Shown here: positions 6,918 to 14,747 of the stretch, in pieces
How positions within the stretch are numbered: the first letter of the stretch is position 1
How the letters are laid out: every line of letters starts with the position of its first letter
Source: a virus
Reading direction: 5' to 3' (one strand)
Virus record (IMG/VR): IMGVR_UViG_3300023708_001000
Location: 1-39,839 of that record
DNA: 39,839 nt
Program-made: the position numbers and the translations under genes
The notes under the pieces: generated by a model
Seen by the model: the letters and a program-made list of their open reading frames with translations, nothing else
Database searches by the model: none
What the model was told of the DNA's origin: nothing

Positions 6918-9461
6918 ATGGCTGACCAACTTCTGAACAACGGCGAAGACGAGAACCCCGGCGACGACGAGCAACGCGGCGAGACCGTTTCTCTGCCAGA
7001 CGAGGACGAGCTCGAAGTCGAGGACACCGAGGACGGCGGCGCGGTCATCCGCTTGAAAAACGAGCAGGATGCGGCCGACAAAAAAGCCCACTTCGCCAAC
7101 ATCGTTGACGAGGTCGATCGCAGCATGCTGTCGGACGCTGTGGTCGATCTGCTCGACAAGATCGAGCGCGACAAGGACGCCCGCAAGAAGCGCGACAAGC
7201 TCTACGAGGAGGGCCTGCGCCGCACCGGCCTGGGCGACGATGCCCCAGGCGGCGCGCAGTTCACCGGCGCCAACAAGGTCGTGCACCCGATGCTAGTCGA
7301 GGCCTGCGTGGACTTCTCGGCCCGCTTTATGAAGGAAGTTTTCCCGCCTTCTGGTCCGGTCAAGTCCAAGATTCTGGGCGAGGTCGAGCCCGAGAAGCTG
7401 GAAAAAGCACGCCGCAAGGCCGACTTCATGAACTGGCAGGCCACAGAGCAGATGCCCGAGCTGCGCGGCGAGCTTGAGCAGCTCTCGACACAACTGCCCT
7501 TGGGTGGTGGCCAGTACTTGAAGCTCATGTGGTCCCCGCAGTGGAAGCGCCCAACGGCCGAGTTCATTGCCATCGACGACATTTACCTGCCGTTTGCGGC
7601 CACCAACTTCTACTCAGCCGAGCGCAAGACGCACGTTCAGTACGTGACGAAGGCTGAGTTCACGCGTCGCATGAAGGCCGGCATGTACGCTGAGGTGGAC
7701 ATTGGCTCCCCCGATCAGGTCGAGTTCAGCCGCGCCACCGTGGCCAACGACAAAATCGAGGGCCGAGAGGACACCAGCTACAACGAGGACGGCCTTCGCA
7801 CCATCTTCGAGATCTACACGCACCTGGACTTCGGCGACGGCGTTGAGCCGTACATCATCAGCATCGACAAGTCCACGCGCAAAGCGCTGGCGCTGTATCG
7901 CAACTGGGAGCCCGAGGACGACCGCCGCAAGGAGCTGGACTGGATTGTCGAGTTCCCGTTTGTGCCTTGGCGCGGCGCCTACCCGATTGGCCTCACGCAC
8001 ATGATTGGCGGCCTGTCCGGCGCAGCCACCGGCGCCCTGCGCGCGCTGCTGGACTCGGCCCACATCCAGAACATCCCGACCATGATCAAGCTCAAGGGCG
8101 GGCCTGGCGGGCAGACCATCAACGTTCAGCCGACCGAGGTTGTCGAAATCGAGGGTGGCGCCTTGGTCGACGATATTCGCAAGCTGGCCATGCCTCTGCC
8201 GTTCAACGGACCGAGCGCTACGCTGTTCCAGCTGCTCGGCTTCATCGTTGACGCCGGCAAGGGCGTGGTGCAGACCTCGTTTGAGAAGCTGTCCGACCAG
8301 AACCCCAACGCCCCGGTGGGCACGACCCTGGCATTGATTGAGCAGGGCATGGTGGTGTTCAGTTCCATCCATGCGCGCCTGCACAACTCAATGGCGCGCG
8401 TGTTTCAGATCCTGCACCGTATCAACAGCGCATACCTGACCGACGAGGACATTGATGCCAACGAGTCCGGCCTGGATGTTAGGCCAGAGGACTTCGATGG
8501 CCCGCTGGACGTTGTTCCCGTCAGTGACCCGGCCATATTCAGCGAGGCCCAGCGCTTTGCCCAGGTCCAGGCCGTGCAGGCCCGAGCCGCCGTCTTGCCG
8601 CAGATGTACGACATGCGCAAGGTCGAGGAAATGTTCATCCGGAACCTGAAGCTCAGCCCGGACGACGTGCTGCAGCCTCAGCCTGGCAAAGATGATGTTG
8701 ACCCAGTCAGCGAGAACGTGGCCGCCTCGATGGGTCGCCCGGTCTACGTTGTTCCCAAGCAGGACCATGTGGCGCACATCCAGACGCACCTGGCGTTTTT
8801 GAAGTCTCCGGTGTTTGGCATGAACCCGGCTGTGGTGAAAACCTACCTGTACCCGATGGCGCAGCACCTGCGCGATCACTTGCTGAACTTCTACCTGACG
8901 CAGGCTCACGAGGCCGTGCAGCGCGCAGAACGCGAGCATCTGATCACGGACGATGCTCAGCAGCAGGTGCGCGTGATCGTCAAGGTGCAGCAGATCATCG
9001 AGCAGCAACTGGCGCAGTTCTCGCAAGAGCTGGCCAAGATTGACGAGATGGCGCAGCAGTTCAAGCCGCAGCCACCGATGCCGCCGGACAACAGCATGCA
9101 GATTGCGCAACTCAACGCGCAAATTCAGGGCCAGGCGCTGCAGCAGCGTTCGCAGACAGATCAGGCCCGCTTGCAGCTGGACACGCAAAAGCTGCAGCAG
9201 GATGCGCAGCTCAAGCAGGCCGATCTGCAGCTCAAGCAGGCCGACATGGCCGCCAAGGCTGCATCCGAGCAAGCCGACACGCAACGCGAAATGATGCGCC
9301 AGCAGGCCGAGACGGACCGCACTTCCGCGGAGATTCAGGCTCGCGTCGAGATGAACACAGCCGACAACGCCACAGCCATGCGATTGGCCGCGGCCGAGAT
9401 CGCGTCTGGCGAGAAAATCGCAGTTTCCACTGGTACCGGGATCAACCCGGGCGCACGTTAA
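6918..9461 (+). CDS. Portal protein
   Basis: An 847-residue protein that should form the dodecameric portal ring, through which DNA is packaged and to which scaffold and connector attach. It follows terminase and precedes scaffold and capsid genes, as expected. Segments such as GGAQFTGANKVVHPMLVEACVDF, KEVFPPSGPVK and the aromatic-rich middle resemble large portals of SU10/N4/P22-type short-tailed phages. It begins with a very acidic 50-residue tail. It ends with a long Gln/Ala-rich coiled coil (from about residue 690, LQ..AQLKQADLQLKQAD), the region that forms the internal barrel in P22-type portals. The ATG at 6918 follows the previous stop by five bases. The assignment rests on size, context and sequence character rather than a catalytic motif. 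Confidence 0.9.
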   Translation: MADQLLNNGEDENPGDDEQRGETVSLPDEDELEVEDTEDGGAVIRLKNEQDAADKKAHFANIVDEVDRSMLSDAVVDLLDKIERDKDARKKRDKLYEEGLRRTGLGDDAPGGAQFTGANKVVHPMLVEACVDFSARFMKEVFPPSGPVKSKILGEVEPEKLEKARRKADFMNWQATEQMPELRGELEQLSTQLPLGGGQYLKLMWSPQWKRPTAEFIAIDDIYLPFAATNFYSAERKTHVQYVTKAEFTRRMKAGMYAEVDIGSPDQVEFSRATVANDKIEGREDTSYNEDGLRTIFEIYTHLDFGDGVEPYIISIDKSTRKALALYRNWEPEDDRRKELDWIVEFPFVPWRGAYPIGLTHMIGGLSGAATGALRALLDSAHIQNIPTMIKLKGGPGGQTINVQPTEVVEIEGGALVDDIRKLAMPLPFNGPSATLFQLLGFIVDAGKGVVQTSFEKLSDQNPNAPVGTTLALIEQGMVVFSSIHARLHNSMARVFQILHRINSAYLTDEDIDANESGLDVRPEDFDGPLDVVPVSDPAIFSEAQRFAQVQAVQARAAVLPQMYDMRKVEEMFIRNLKLSPDDVLQPQPGKDDVDPVSENVAASMGRPVYVVPKQDHVAHIQTHLAFLKSPVFGMNPAVVKTYLYPMAQHLRDHLLNFYLTQAHEAVQRAEREHLITDDAQQQVRVIVKVQQIIEQQLAQFSQELAKIDEMAQQFKPQPPMPPDNSMQIAQLNAQIQGQALQQRSQTDQARLQLDTQKLQQDAQLKQADLQLKQADMAAKAASEQADTQREMMRQQAETDRTSAEIQARVEMNTADNATAMRLAAAEIASGEKIAVSTGTGINPGAR

Positions 9462-9479
9462 TTTTCAAAGGAGCCCACC

Positions 9480-9617
9480 ATGAGCGATAAACCCACCCAA
9501 GGCACCGTGCCGATGACCGGCGCGCTGGTGAAACAGCACCACCGCATGGCCGCTGGCCAGCCCGTGACCGGCCAGACCCTGCCGTCCGCCCCGGCACAGT
9601 CCAAGACGCCTGCCTGA
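9480..9617 (+). CDS. Tiny hypothetical protein (45 aa)
   Basis: A 45-residue basic, Pro/Gln/Thr-rich peptide beginning MSDKPTQGTVPMTG and ending AQSKTPA. It has a good AAAGGAG ribosome binding site six bases upstream of the ATG at 9480. Its stop overlaps the next start by one base (TGATG at 9615-9619). Composition suggests an unstructured peptide. The strong ribosome site and tight packing argue that it is translated. Its function is unknown; a place next to the portal hints at a small head-associated peptide, but this is only context. Confidence 0.6.
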   Translation: MSDKPTQGTVPMTGALVKQHHRMAAGQPVTGQTLPSAPAQSKTPA

Positions 9618-9814
9618 TGGCCGTCGAGGACCGCCTGCTTGCTCGGCTCAAGACCGAGCAGCAGGCATTTGCGCTTGAAGCCCTCAAGCGCCCGGTCGAT
9701 CGCGACGCTTTCGAGTACGGATACCGAGTGGGCATGGTCGCTGGATACGAAGCGGCCATCGGAGCCCTGCTTGCCCTTCTGGACGACGAGCGAAACGGCG
9801 ACCGAGACCTGTGA
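9617..9814 (+). CDS. Small conserved helical protein
   Basis: A 65-residue protein that looks fully helical. It starts with a charged amphipathic segment (EDRLLARLKTEQQAF), then FEYGYRVGMVAGYEAAI and a hydrophobic LLALLDDE end. Small proteins with 'FEYGRRvGxxaGyE.A' patterns are frequent in phage structural regions and lack an assigned role. The start overlaps the stop of the 45-residue gene by one base. Its own stop codon lies inside a hairpin that may terminate transcription. No membrane segment long enough to span a bilayer is present. Confidence 0.75.
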   Translation: MAVEDRLLARLKTEQQAFALEALKRPVDRDAFEYGYRVGMVAGYEAAIGALLALLDDERNGDRDL

Positions 9815-9840
9815 TTTGCACAGGTCTGTGACGATTTTTT
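9806..9840 (+). terminator. Possible Rho-independent terminator
   Basis: An 8-bp perfect stem GACCTGTG (9806-9813) and CACAGGTC (9819-9826) closes a five-base loop. Eight bases later there is a run of six T (9835-9840). The gap between stem and T-run is longer than in a classical terminator, so it may be weak, or act as attenuation between portal and the co-chaperonin gene. The stem includes the stop codon of the upstream gene. Confidence 0.35.
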
Positions 9841-9887
9841 GATGGCGGCCGCTGTGGCCGCCGTACACCTGCTGAAAGGAGCAGAAG

Positions 9888-10298
9888 ATGACAGCTGAAG
9901 TGCTGATTGACGCGATGCGGGAGGCCTTTCCGGAAGCCTCGCCAGGCATCATCCCGTTTGGCAGTCGGGTTCTGGTGCAGATTCGCACCCCCAAGACCAA
10001 GACCGCCTCGGGCATCATCATCGACAACGGTTCCCGAGACACCGAGAAATGGAACACGCAAGTTGCTCGCGTTGTCTCTGTTGGCGCGCTTGCGTTCAAG
10101 AACAGAAACACCATGGACTCCTGGCCCGAGGGCAGCTGGTGCAGCCCGGGCGATTACGTTCGCGTGCCCAAATACGGCGGCGACCGCTGGGAGGTGCCGC
10201 TGGCCAACGGCGAGTCGGCTTTGTTCGTGATCTTCAACGATCTGGACATCATCGGCCAGGTGACCGGCGACCCGCTGGCCATCCGTGCGTTCATCTGA
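9888..10298 (+). CDS. GroES-like co-chaperonin
   Basis: A 136-residue protein resembling the Cpn10/GroES beta-barrel: FGSRVLVQIRTPKTKTASGIIID (about 24-46) matches the first strands and the start of the mobile loop. This is followed by ARVVSVG (about 62-68), PGDYVRVPKYGGDRWEV (about 86-102) and a final ALFVIFNDLDIIGQV. Phage proteins of this type, like T4 gp31, cap the host GroEL chamber so that it can fold capsid protein. It is longer than bacterial GroES (about 95 residues), with extra residues at both ends and an insertion near 70-85. The ATG has an AAAGGAG site. It lies between portal and scaffold, consistent with a capsid-folding role. The substrate is not shown by sequence. Confidence 0.82.
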   Translation: MTAEVLIDAMREAFPEASPGIIPFGSRVLVQIRTPKTKTASGIIIDNGSRDTEKWNTQVARVVSVGALAFKNRNTMDSWPEGSWCSPGDYVRVPKYGGDRWEVPLANGESALFVIFNDLDIIGQVTGDPLAIRAFI

Positions 10299-10307
10299 GG
10301 GGCCGCC

Positions 10308-10823
10308 ATGAAACAGCACATTGGAGTGAAGCTCATCAACGCCAAGCCGATGACCCGCCAGGAATACAACGACTTCCGTGGCTGGCAACTTCCCACCGAC
10401 GAAAACGGCGCGGATGAGGGCTTTTTGGTCGAGTACTTGGATGGCGGCAAAGGCAACACGGACCTGTACGCCGGTTATGTGTCCTGGTCGCCCGCCGAGG
10501 TGTTCAACCGCGCATACCGCCCGACCGACGGCTTGACGTTTGGCCTGGCCATCGAGGCGCTGAAGGCTGGCCACAAGGTCGCCCGCGCTGGCTGGAATGG
10601 CAAAGGCATGTGGCTGTCGCTGTCGGGTCATACCGCCAGCATCCGTATTGTGCCAGCCGGTGGCTTCTGGTCGGAGAACAACGCCGACTTCGCCCGTTCG
10701 CTTGGGGGTGCTGCACCAGTGCTGCCCTGCATCACGATGAAAACCGCCACTGGCGAAATTCTGATGGGCTGGCTTGCCAGCCAGACCGACATGCTGGCCG
10801 AAGACTGGGAGATTGTGGAATGA
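10308..10823 (+). CDS. DUF2829 (Tad2-like) protein with N-terminal extension
   Basis: A 171-residue protein. Residues 1-73 are a separate small domain found in front of DUF2829 in other phages (INAKPMTRQEYNDFRGW, SWSPAEVFNRAYRP). Residues about 76-171 match DUF2829: FGLAIEALKAGHKVARAGWNGKGM (78-101), ITMKTATGE (142-150) and LASQTDMLAEDW (156-167). DUF2829 is the fold of Thoeris anti-defence protein Tad2, which sequesters cyclic ADP-ribose-type signal molecules made by Thoeris immunity. Whether this copy binds such a nucleotide is inference; many DUF2829 proteins are untested. It sits nine bases after groES and overlaps the next gene by four bases. Family membership is fairly secure, but the anti-defence function is a hypothesis. 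Confidence 0.85.
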   Translation: MKQHIGVKLINAKPMTRQEYNDFRGWQLPTDENGADEGFLVEYLDGGKGNTDLYAGYVSWSPAEVFNRAYRPTDGLTFGLAIEALKAGHKVARAGWNGKGMWLSLSGHTASIRIVPAGGFWSENNADFARSLGGAAPVLPCITMKTATGEILMGWLASQTDMLAEDWEIVE

Positions 10824-11167
10824 GCACGGCACCCCGCATCACACCTGCCGAACTCGACGCCAACATCGTTGACATCGAAATCGTCAAGCACGTATCGAAA
10901 ACCGGCCAAGTCCTGCGCTGGGCTGTGCTGACCACGCGCAACGGCTTCGCTGTCACTGGCCGCCCGTCCGCGTCCGTGTCTCCGCTGAACGACGACCCTG
11001 CCATCGGCGAGGCCGTCGCCATCGAGAACGCCAAGCACGAACTCTGGCCCCTCATGGGCTACGAGCTGCGCTCCAAGCTGGCCGCCCAGGCCGCTCACGA
11101 CGACGACTTCCCTCTCGGCAAAGCCTGCGACCTCTCCGGCGAAGGCAACTGCGAGGCCTGCCAATAA
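10820..11167 (+). CDS. Phage gp49/gp66 family protein (N4 gp49 / Sf6 gp66-like)
   Basis: A 115-residue protein. It has ITPAELDANI at the N-terminus, a central LRWAVLTTRNGFAVTGRPSASVSP and an IGEAVAIENAKHELWPLMGYELRSKL segment. This is the signature order of the Phage_gp49_66 family (N4 gp49, Sf6 gene 66), small proteins of unknown function widespread in phages. The final 20 residues contain two Cys (ACDLSGEGNCEACQ has three), an extension that could bind metal. The ATG at 10820 overlaps the preceding stop (ATGA), so it is probably coupled to the DUF2829 gene. A longer frame upstream is a shadow of that gene. Confidence 0.88.
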   Translation: MSTAPRITPAELDANIVDIEIVKHVSKTGQVLRWAVLTTRNGFAVTGRPSASVSPLNDDPAIGEAVAIENAKHELWPLMGYELRSKLAAQAAHDDDFPLGKACDLSGEGNCEACQ

Positions 11168-11185
11168 CCATCACAGGAGCACAAT

Positions 11186-12169
11186 ATGCCCGCACTCACC
11201 GAAAACGACGACGACAACAGCGGCAACCAGGGCAACCCGGAAGAGCTGGTCATCGTTGAGACCCCGCCCAATGATGACGGCGGCAACAAAGACGACGCGC
11301 GCCTGAATGGCAACGACGACGACGGCGACAACCACGACGGCAACGACGCCGAGCGCGAGGCGATCCGCGAGCGCCGCCGCAAGGAAAAGGCCGAGCGCAA
11401 GGAGCGCCGCGAGCAGGCGATCAGCCGCGACAAACTGGAGCTGAACTTCCTGCGCCAGCGCAACGACGATCTGGAGCGCCGCCTCGGCAGCGTGGAGCAG
11501 CACACCCACCAAGCCAGTCTGTCCAGCTTTGACGCTCAGATCGCCCAGGCGCGCAACGAGGCTGAGATGGCTGAGCGCGTGATCGCCAAGGCTGTGGCCG
11601 CCGGCAACGGTGACGACGTCACGCAGGCCATGCGCTACCGCGACCAGGCCATGCAAAAAGCCCAGCAGCTGACGTTTGCCAAACAGCAGGCGGCCCAGCA
11701 ACGCCCGGCCCAGCAGCCGGAAGGCCTGGACAACATGACGGCGCACTACGTCAAAGAGTTCATGGCTGAAAATCCCTGGTACGACATCAAGGGCAACGAC
11801 GAGGACAGCGCCATCGTGCTGGCCATCGACGGTGCTTTGCATCGCGAGGGCTTCCGACCCGACACCGAGGAGTACTGGGACGAGCTGCGCGATCGCGCCG
11901 CCCGTCGCCTGCCTGAGCGTTTCAACGCCGCAGGTACCGGCCGCGAGCCCCAGCGCCAGCAGTCGCAGCAGCAGCCAACCCGAACCCCGCGCGGCGGCCC
12001 TGCAGTCGGCTCTGGCCGCGAGCACGCGCCCACCAGCACACGCACCGAGGTGTACATCAGCCCCGAGCGCAAGCAGGCACTGATCGACGCTGGCGTCTGG
12101 GACGATCCCGTGCTTCGCATGAAGTACGTGAAACGCTACTCCGAATACGACAAAAACAACCGCGCTTAA
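11186..12169 (+). CDS. Putative scaffolding protein
   Basis: A 327-residue, very hydrophilic protein between portal and capsid, where scaffold genes usually lie. The first 55 residues are highly acidic (Asp/Asn-rich), followed by an Arg/Lys/Glu-rich coiled coil (about 55-175) and a Gln-rich linker. A folded patch FMAENPWYDIKG...AIDGALHREGF lies near 195-225. After a disordered Gln/Thr/Arg stretch comes a basic C-terminal helix (MKYVKRYSEYDKNNRA). Scaffold proteins often use a basic C-terminal helix to bind coat protein. Assembly scaffolding within the prohead is therefore the likely role. The ATG at 11186 has a CAGGAG site. No protease domain is visible, so the scaffold is probably ejected or cleaved by another enzyme. 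Confidence 0.75.
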   Translation: MPALTENDDDNSGNQGNPEELVIVETPPNDDGGNKDDARLNGNDDDGDNHDGNDAEREAIRERRRKEKAERKERREQAISRDKLELNFLRQRNDDLERRLGSVEQHTHQASLSSFDAQIAQARNEAEMAERVIAKAVAAGNGDDVTQAMRYRDQAMQKAQQLTFAKQQAAQQRPAQQPEGLDNMTAHYVKEFMAENPWYDIKGNDEDSAIVLAIDGALHREGFRPDTEEYWDELRDRAARRLPERFNAAGTGREPQRQQSQQQPTRTPRGGPAVGSGREHAPTSTRTEVYISPERKQALIDAGVWDDPVLRMKYVKRYSEYDKNNRA

Positions 12170-12175
12170 ATTGCG

Positions 12176-12203
12176 TTGTGTTTTTTGAAATCCCACATAT
12201 AAT
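12176..12203 (+). promoter_or_regulatory. Candidate sigma70-type promoter before the capsid genes
   Basis: A perfect -10 box TATAAT (12198-12203) is preceded after 16 bases by TTGTGT (12176-12181), a weak -35. The surrounding 60 bases are strikingly AT-rich in an otherwise GC-rich operon and contain no gene. This would give extra transcripts of the 12232 gene, the decoration protein and the major capsid protein, ending at the terminator near 14364-14389. Confidence 0.5.
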
Positions 12204-12231
12204 TTTTCCCAATCGCTGAAAGGAGCGAGAA

Positions 12232-12762
12232 ATGTCTGACGAACGCCTGAAGAAATCTGCTGGTGACAACCGCGAAAGCCGTGCGATGCAAGATCGCGCC
12301 GCATCCGAATCGCGCGCCCTGTCCGACGATGAGCGGGTTGAAATGTTCCGACAGCAGTTCCACCAGTCCTCACTTCCGGACTTGCCAAAACTCGACGGCT
12401 GGCATTGCTGCTGGCTGACCACTGCAAACCCCCGTGACTCCATCCACATGCGCATGCGTCTGGGTTACGAGCCTTTAAAGCCAAGCGACGTGCCTGGCTG
12501 GGAGTACGTCACCATTAAAACCGGTGAGTACCAGGGCTTTATCGGCGTCAATGAAATGCTCGCTTTCAAGCTCCCCATCAGCCTGTACGAACGCTACATG
12601 CAGGAAGCTCACCACGACGCGCCGATGCGCGAAGAGGAAAAGCTGACCGACACGGCTGAGTTCATGGAGCAACAAGCACGCGCATCTGGGTCACGCATGG
12701 ACGCCGGTGATGGCATGACGGAAATTGGACAAAAACGGTCGGCTCAGTTTGAGCTGACCTGA
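12232..12762 (+). CDS. Conserved phage head-region protein of unknown function
   Basis: A 176-residue hydrophilic protein. The N-terminus (about 1-45) is charged and helical. Residues about 50-110 form a compact domain with LDGWHCCWLTTANPRDSIHMRMRLGYEPLK, VPGWEYV and GFIGVNEMLAFKLP. Proteins with 'GWHxCWLstxNxxDsi..R...GYEPvk' are common between scaffold and coat genes of phages, without a known role. The C-terminus is polar and probably disordered. A GAAAGGAGCG ribosome site precedes the ATG at 12232. A candidate promoter lies just upstream, so it is likely co-expressed with coat protein. A minor head component or coat-assembly helper is plausible from context only. Confidence 0.8.
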   Translation: MSDERLKKSAGDNRESRAMQDRAASESRALSDDERVEMFRQQFHQSSLPDLPKLDGWHCCWLTTANPRDSIHMRMRLGYEPLKPSDVPGWEYVTIKTGEYQGFIGVNEMLAFKLPISLYERYMQEAHHDAPMREEEKLTDTAEFMEQQARASGSRMDAGDGMTEIGQKRSAQFELT

Positions 12763-12797
12763 CCTGACGTCAATTCAACCAATCAAAGGAAAAGCAA

Positions 12798-13391
12798 ATG
12801 TCTTCGACTAGCGCACCCTTTGGCTTCCGTGCTTCGTACCACAACAGTGGTCAAATCCGCCCGAAAGCCTACACCATCGCGAGCACCTACGCCGCCAACA
12901 TCTTCTCGGGCGACCCCGTGAAGCTGACGGACGCTGGTGTTGTTCAGCTGGGCACCTCTGACGGTACCCGCTCTGGCACCACCGACGGCATTACCCTTTT
13001 GGGTGTCTTCGCCGGCTGCCAGTACAATGACGCTCAAGGCCGTCCCACCATCAGCCCCTTCTGGCCGAGCGGTGCAACCGGCACGAACATCATCGCCTGG
13101 GTCTACGACGACCCCGAGACGCTGTTCGATGTGCAGTACAACAACCCCTCTGCAGGCACCACCGTGCAAACGGCTGTCGGCGAAGAGTGCGACTGGACTG
13201 TTGCCTCTCCTGGTGGCTCGACCCAAACCGGTCTGAGCAACACCTACCTCACCGCCATCCAAACCACCTCTGGCCAGTTCCAGATCACCGGTTTTGCTGG
13301 CAACATCAACGACTCGCTGACCGACGCTTACGTTGTGGCCACTGTTCGTATCAACGAGCACGCCTACAAGGCTGCCGTCAACAGCATCTAA
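12798..13391 (+). CDS. Probable head decoration/virion structural protein
   Basis: A 197-residue protein rich in Ser, Thr, Gly, Ala and Asn with a strong beta-strand pattern and no membrane segment or signal peptide. It begins SSTSAPFGFRASYHNSGQIRPKAYTI and carries GDPVKLTDAGVVQLG, a pattern seen in proteins encoded directly before major capsid genes and reported as virion components. By position, 13 bases before the capsid gene with an AAAGGAA ribosome site, it most likely decorates or stabilises the capsid. It has no similarity visible by eye to lambda gpD. Role is inferred from context and composition. Confidence 0.7.
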   Translation: MSSTSAPFGFRASYHNSGQIRPKAYTIASTYAANIFSGDPVKLTDAGVVQLGTSDGTRSGTTDGITLLGVFAGCQYNDAQGRPTISPFWPSGATGTNIIAWVYDDPETLFDVQYNNPSAGTTVQTAVGEECDWTVASPGGSTQTGLSNTYLTAIQTTSGQFQITGFAGNINDSLTDAYVVATVRINEHAYKAAVNSI

Positions 13392-13404
13392 GGAGGGCTG
13401 AAAC

Positions 13405-14319
13405 ATGGCAACCCCAATGCGTAGTACGGACTTCCGTTCCGTTGTTGAGCCGATCCTGAACGAAGTGTTCGACGGCGTTTATGAGCAGCGTGCCGACGAG
13501 TGGAAACAAGTCTTCCGCGAGCAAAAAGGCATCCCGCGCAACTACCACGAAGAACCCGTCCTGTACGGCTTCGGTGCTGCGCCCGAGCTGCCTGACGGCA
13601 TGGCCGTGACTTACCAGTCCGGCGGTACGCTGTTCATGCAGCGCTACCTCTACAAGGTGTACGGCCTGGCCTTCGCCCTGACCAAAGTGCTGGTCGAGGA
13701 CGGTGACCACATCCGTATCGGTCAGACCTACGCCAAGCACCTGGCGCAGTCCCTGATTGAGACCAAAGAAACCCTGGCAGCCAACATCCTGAACCGCGCC
13801 TTCAACAGCGCGTATGCAGGCGGTGACGGCGTGTCCCTGGTTTCCACGGCTCACCCCATCGTCAGCGGCACGTTCAGCAACCAGCTGGCCACCGCCGCCG
13901 CCCTGTCGCAGACGTCCCTTGAGCAGATGCTGATCCAGATCCGCAATGCCGTGGACAACAACGGCAAGCGCATTCGTCTGACACCCAAGAAGATCGTTGC
14001 TGGTCCTTCCAACGTGTTCCAGGCTGAGGTGCTGCTGAAGTCTGTGCTGCGCACCGGCACCGCCGACAACGACATCAACCCGGTGAAATCGATGGGTTTG
14101 CTGGCCGATGGCCAAGCCAACATGTCGCGTATCACCTCGACCACCGCCTGGTGGGTTCAGACCGACGCTCCCGAAGGTCTGAAGTTGATGATGCGCCGTG
14201 GTCTGGAAAAGTCGATGGAGGGGGATTTTGAAACTGACTCCATGCGCTACAAGGCCACCGAGCGTTACGCTCTGGGCTGGACCGACCCGCGCGCCGTGTT
14301 CGGCACTGCTGGTGTGTAA
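13405..14319 (+). CDS. Major capsid protein
   Basis: A 304-residue protein that should assemble the icosahedral shell in an HK97-type fold. Features include a long helical N-arm (about 10-45), TLFMQRYLYKVYGLAFALTKVLVEDGDH (about 74-101) and ETKETLAANILNRAFNSAYAGGDGVSLVSTAHP (about 117-149). The last is a recognisable 'N.AF..a...DG..L.s..H' coat-protein element. The C-terminal domain includes VQTDAPEGLKLM and RYALGWTDPRAVFG. Length is typical of Mu gpT-like and short-tailed phage coats. A strong AGGAGG ribosome binding site lies just upstream and a terminator hairpin just downstream, consistent with very high expression. The usual host-derived or phage GroES may assist its folding. Confidence 0.9.
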   Translation: MATPMRSTDFRSVVEPILNEVFDGVYEQRADEWKQVFREQKGIPRNYHEEPVLYGFGAAPELPDGMAVTYQSGGTLFMQRYLYKVYGLAFALTKVLVEDGDHIRIGQTYAKHLAQSLIETKETLAANILNRAFNSAYAGGDGVSLVSTAHPIVSGTFSNQLATAAALSQTSLEQMLIQIRNAVDNNGKRIRLTPKKIVAGPSNVFQAEVLLKSVLRTGTADNDINPVKSMGLLADGQANMSRITSTTAWWVQTDAPEGLKLMMRRGLEKSMEGDFETDSMRYKATERYALGWTDPRAVFGTAGV

Positions 14320-14363
14320 GTAAAACGGGGATCCGTCCAGGATTCCCGAAGGCACCAAGTGAA

Positions 14364-14389
14364 GCCCCTGCCACCCGGCGGGGGCTTTT
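14364..14389 (+). terminator. Terminator after the major capsid gene
   Basis: A 9-bp stem, GCCCCTGCC (14364-14372) with GGCGGGGGC (14377-14385) including one T-G pair, closes a four-base loop and is followed by TTTT. This fits a Rho-independent terminator ending the capsid transcript. The 158-base gap between 14319 and 14478 holds no convincing gene. Confidence 0.75.
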
Positions 14390-14477
14390 CTGGGCACCTT
14401 CAACCAGCGCAGCAGACGGCCCGCCCTGGCCGACGACATGCAGACGGCTGCGCAAAACTCGCATGTGAGGAAAAATC

Positions 14478-14684
14478 ATGACCACTACCTTCTCTGGCCC
14501 CGTTGCCTCCCAAGCCGGCTTCTCGTACCCCGTTGTCACGACCGCCAACCTGCCTGCCGTGGCCGCTGTGGCCGCCGGCACCTGCTACATCATCTCCGAC
14601 AATGGCGCTGGCAACAACGAGTACTGCCTGGTGATCAACACCGGCACTGCTTGGGTGACTGCCGTCGGCGCAGCTCTGAGCTGA
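14478..14684 (+). CDS. Small Ala/Val/Thr-rich protein
   Basis: A 68-residue protein, mostly beta-strand-like, beginning TTTFSGPVASQAGF and ending with NTGTAWVTAVGAALS. The N-terminal phrase 'F.GPv.S..GF' occurs in small phage head or fibre-associated proteins. The protein has two Cys (residues about 35 and 51). A GAGGAAAA ribosome site precedes the ATG. It stands alone between two hairpins, immediately after the capsid gene, so it could be a second decoration or head-fibre protein. I have no firm family match. Confidence 0.65.
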   Translation: MTTTFSGPVASQAGFSYPVVTTANLPAVAAVAAGTCYIISDNGAGNNEYCLVINTGTAWVTAVGAALS

Positions 14685-14703
14685 TTCCCTGCGTTGTGAC
14701 GCA

Positions 14704-14724
14704 CCCCGTCTTTGCGCGGGGCTT
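14704..14724 (+). terminator. Weak hairpin between two small structural genes
   Basis: Stem CCCCG (14704-14708) with CGGGG (14717-14721), loop of eight bases, followed by CTTC rather than a true T-run. It resembles the hairpin after the capsid gene in form but is shorter. It may be a weak terminator or an mRNA-stabilising structure. Confidence 0.25.
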
Positions 14725-14747
14725 CAACCAAACCAGGAGATCAACTC

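Noticed and set aside
9844-9862. Perfect inverted repeat GGCGGCC ... GGCCGCC
   Set aside because: It has no T-run on either side and lies directly before the co-chaperonin ribosome site, so it is not called a terminator. It may be a local mRNA structure.
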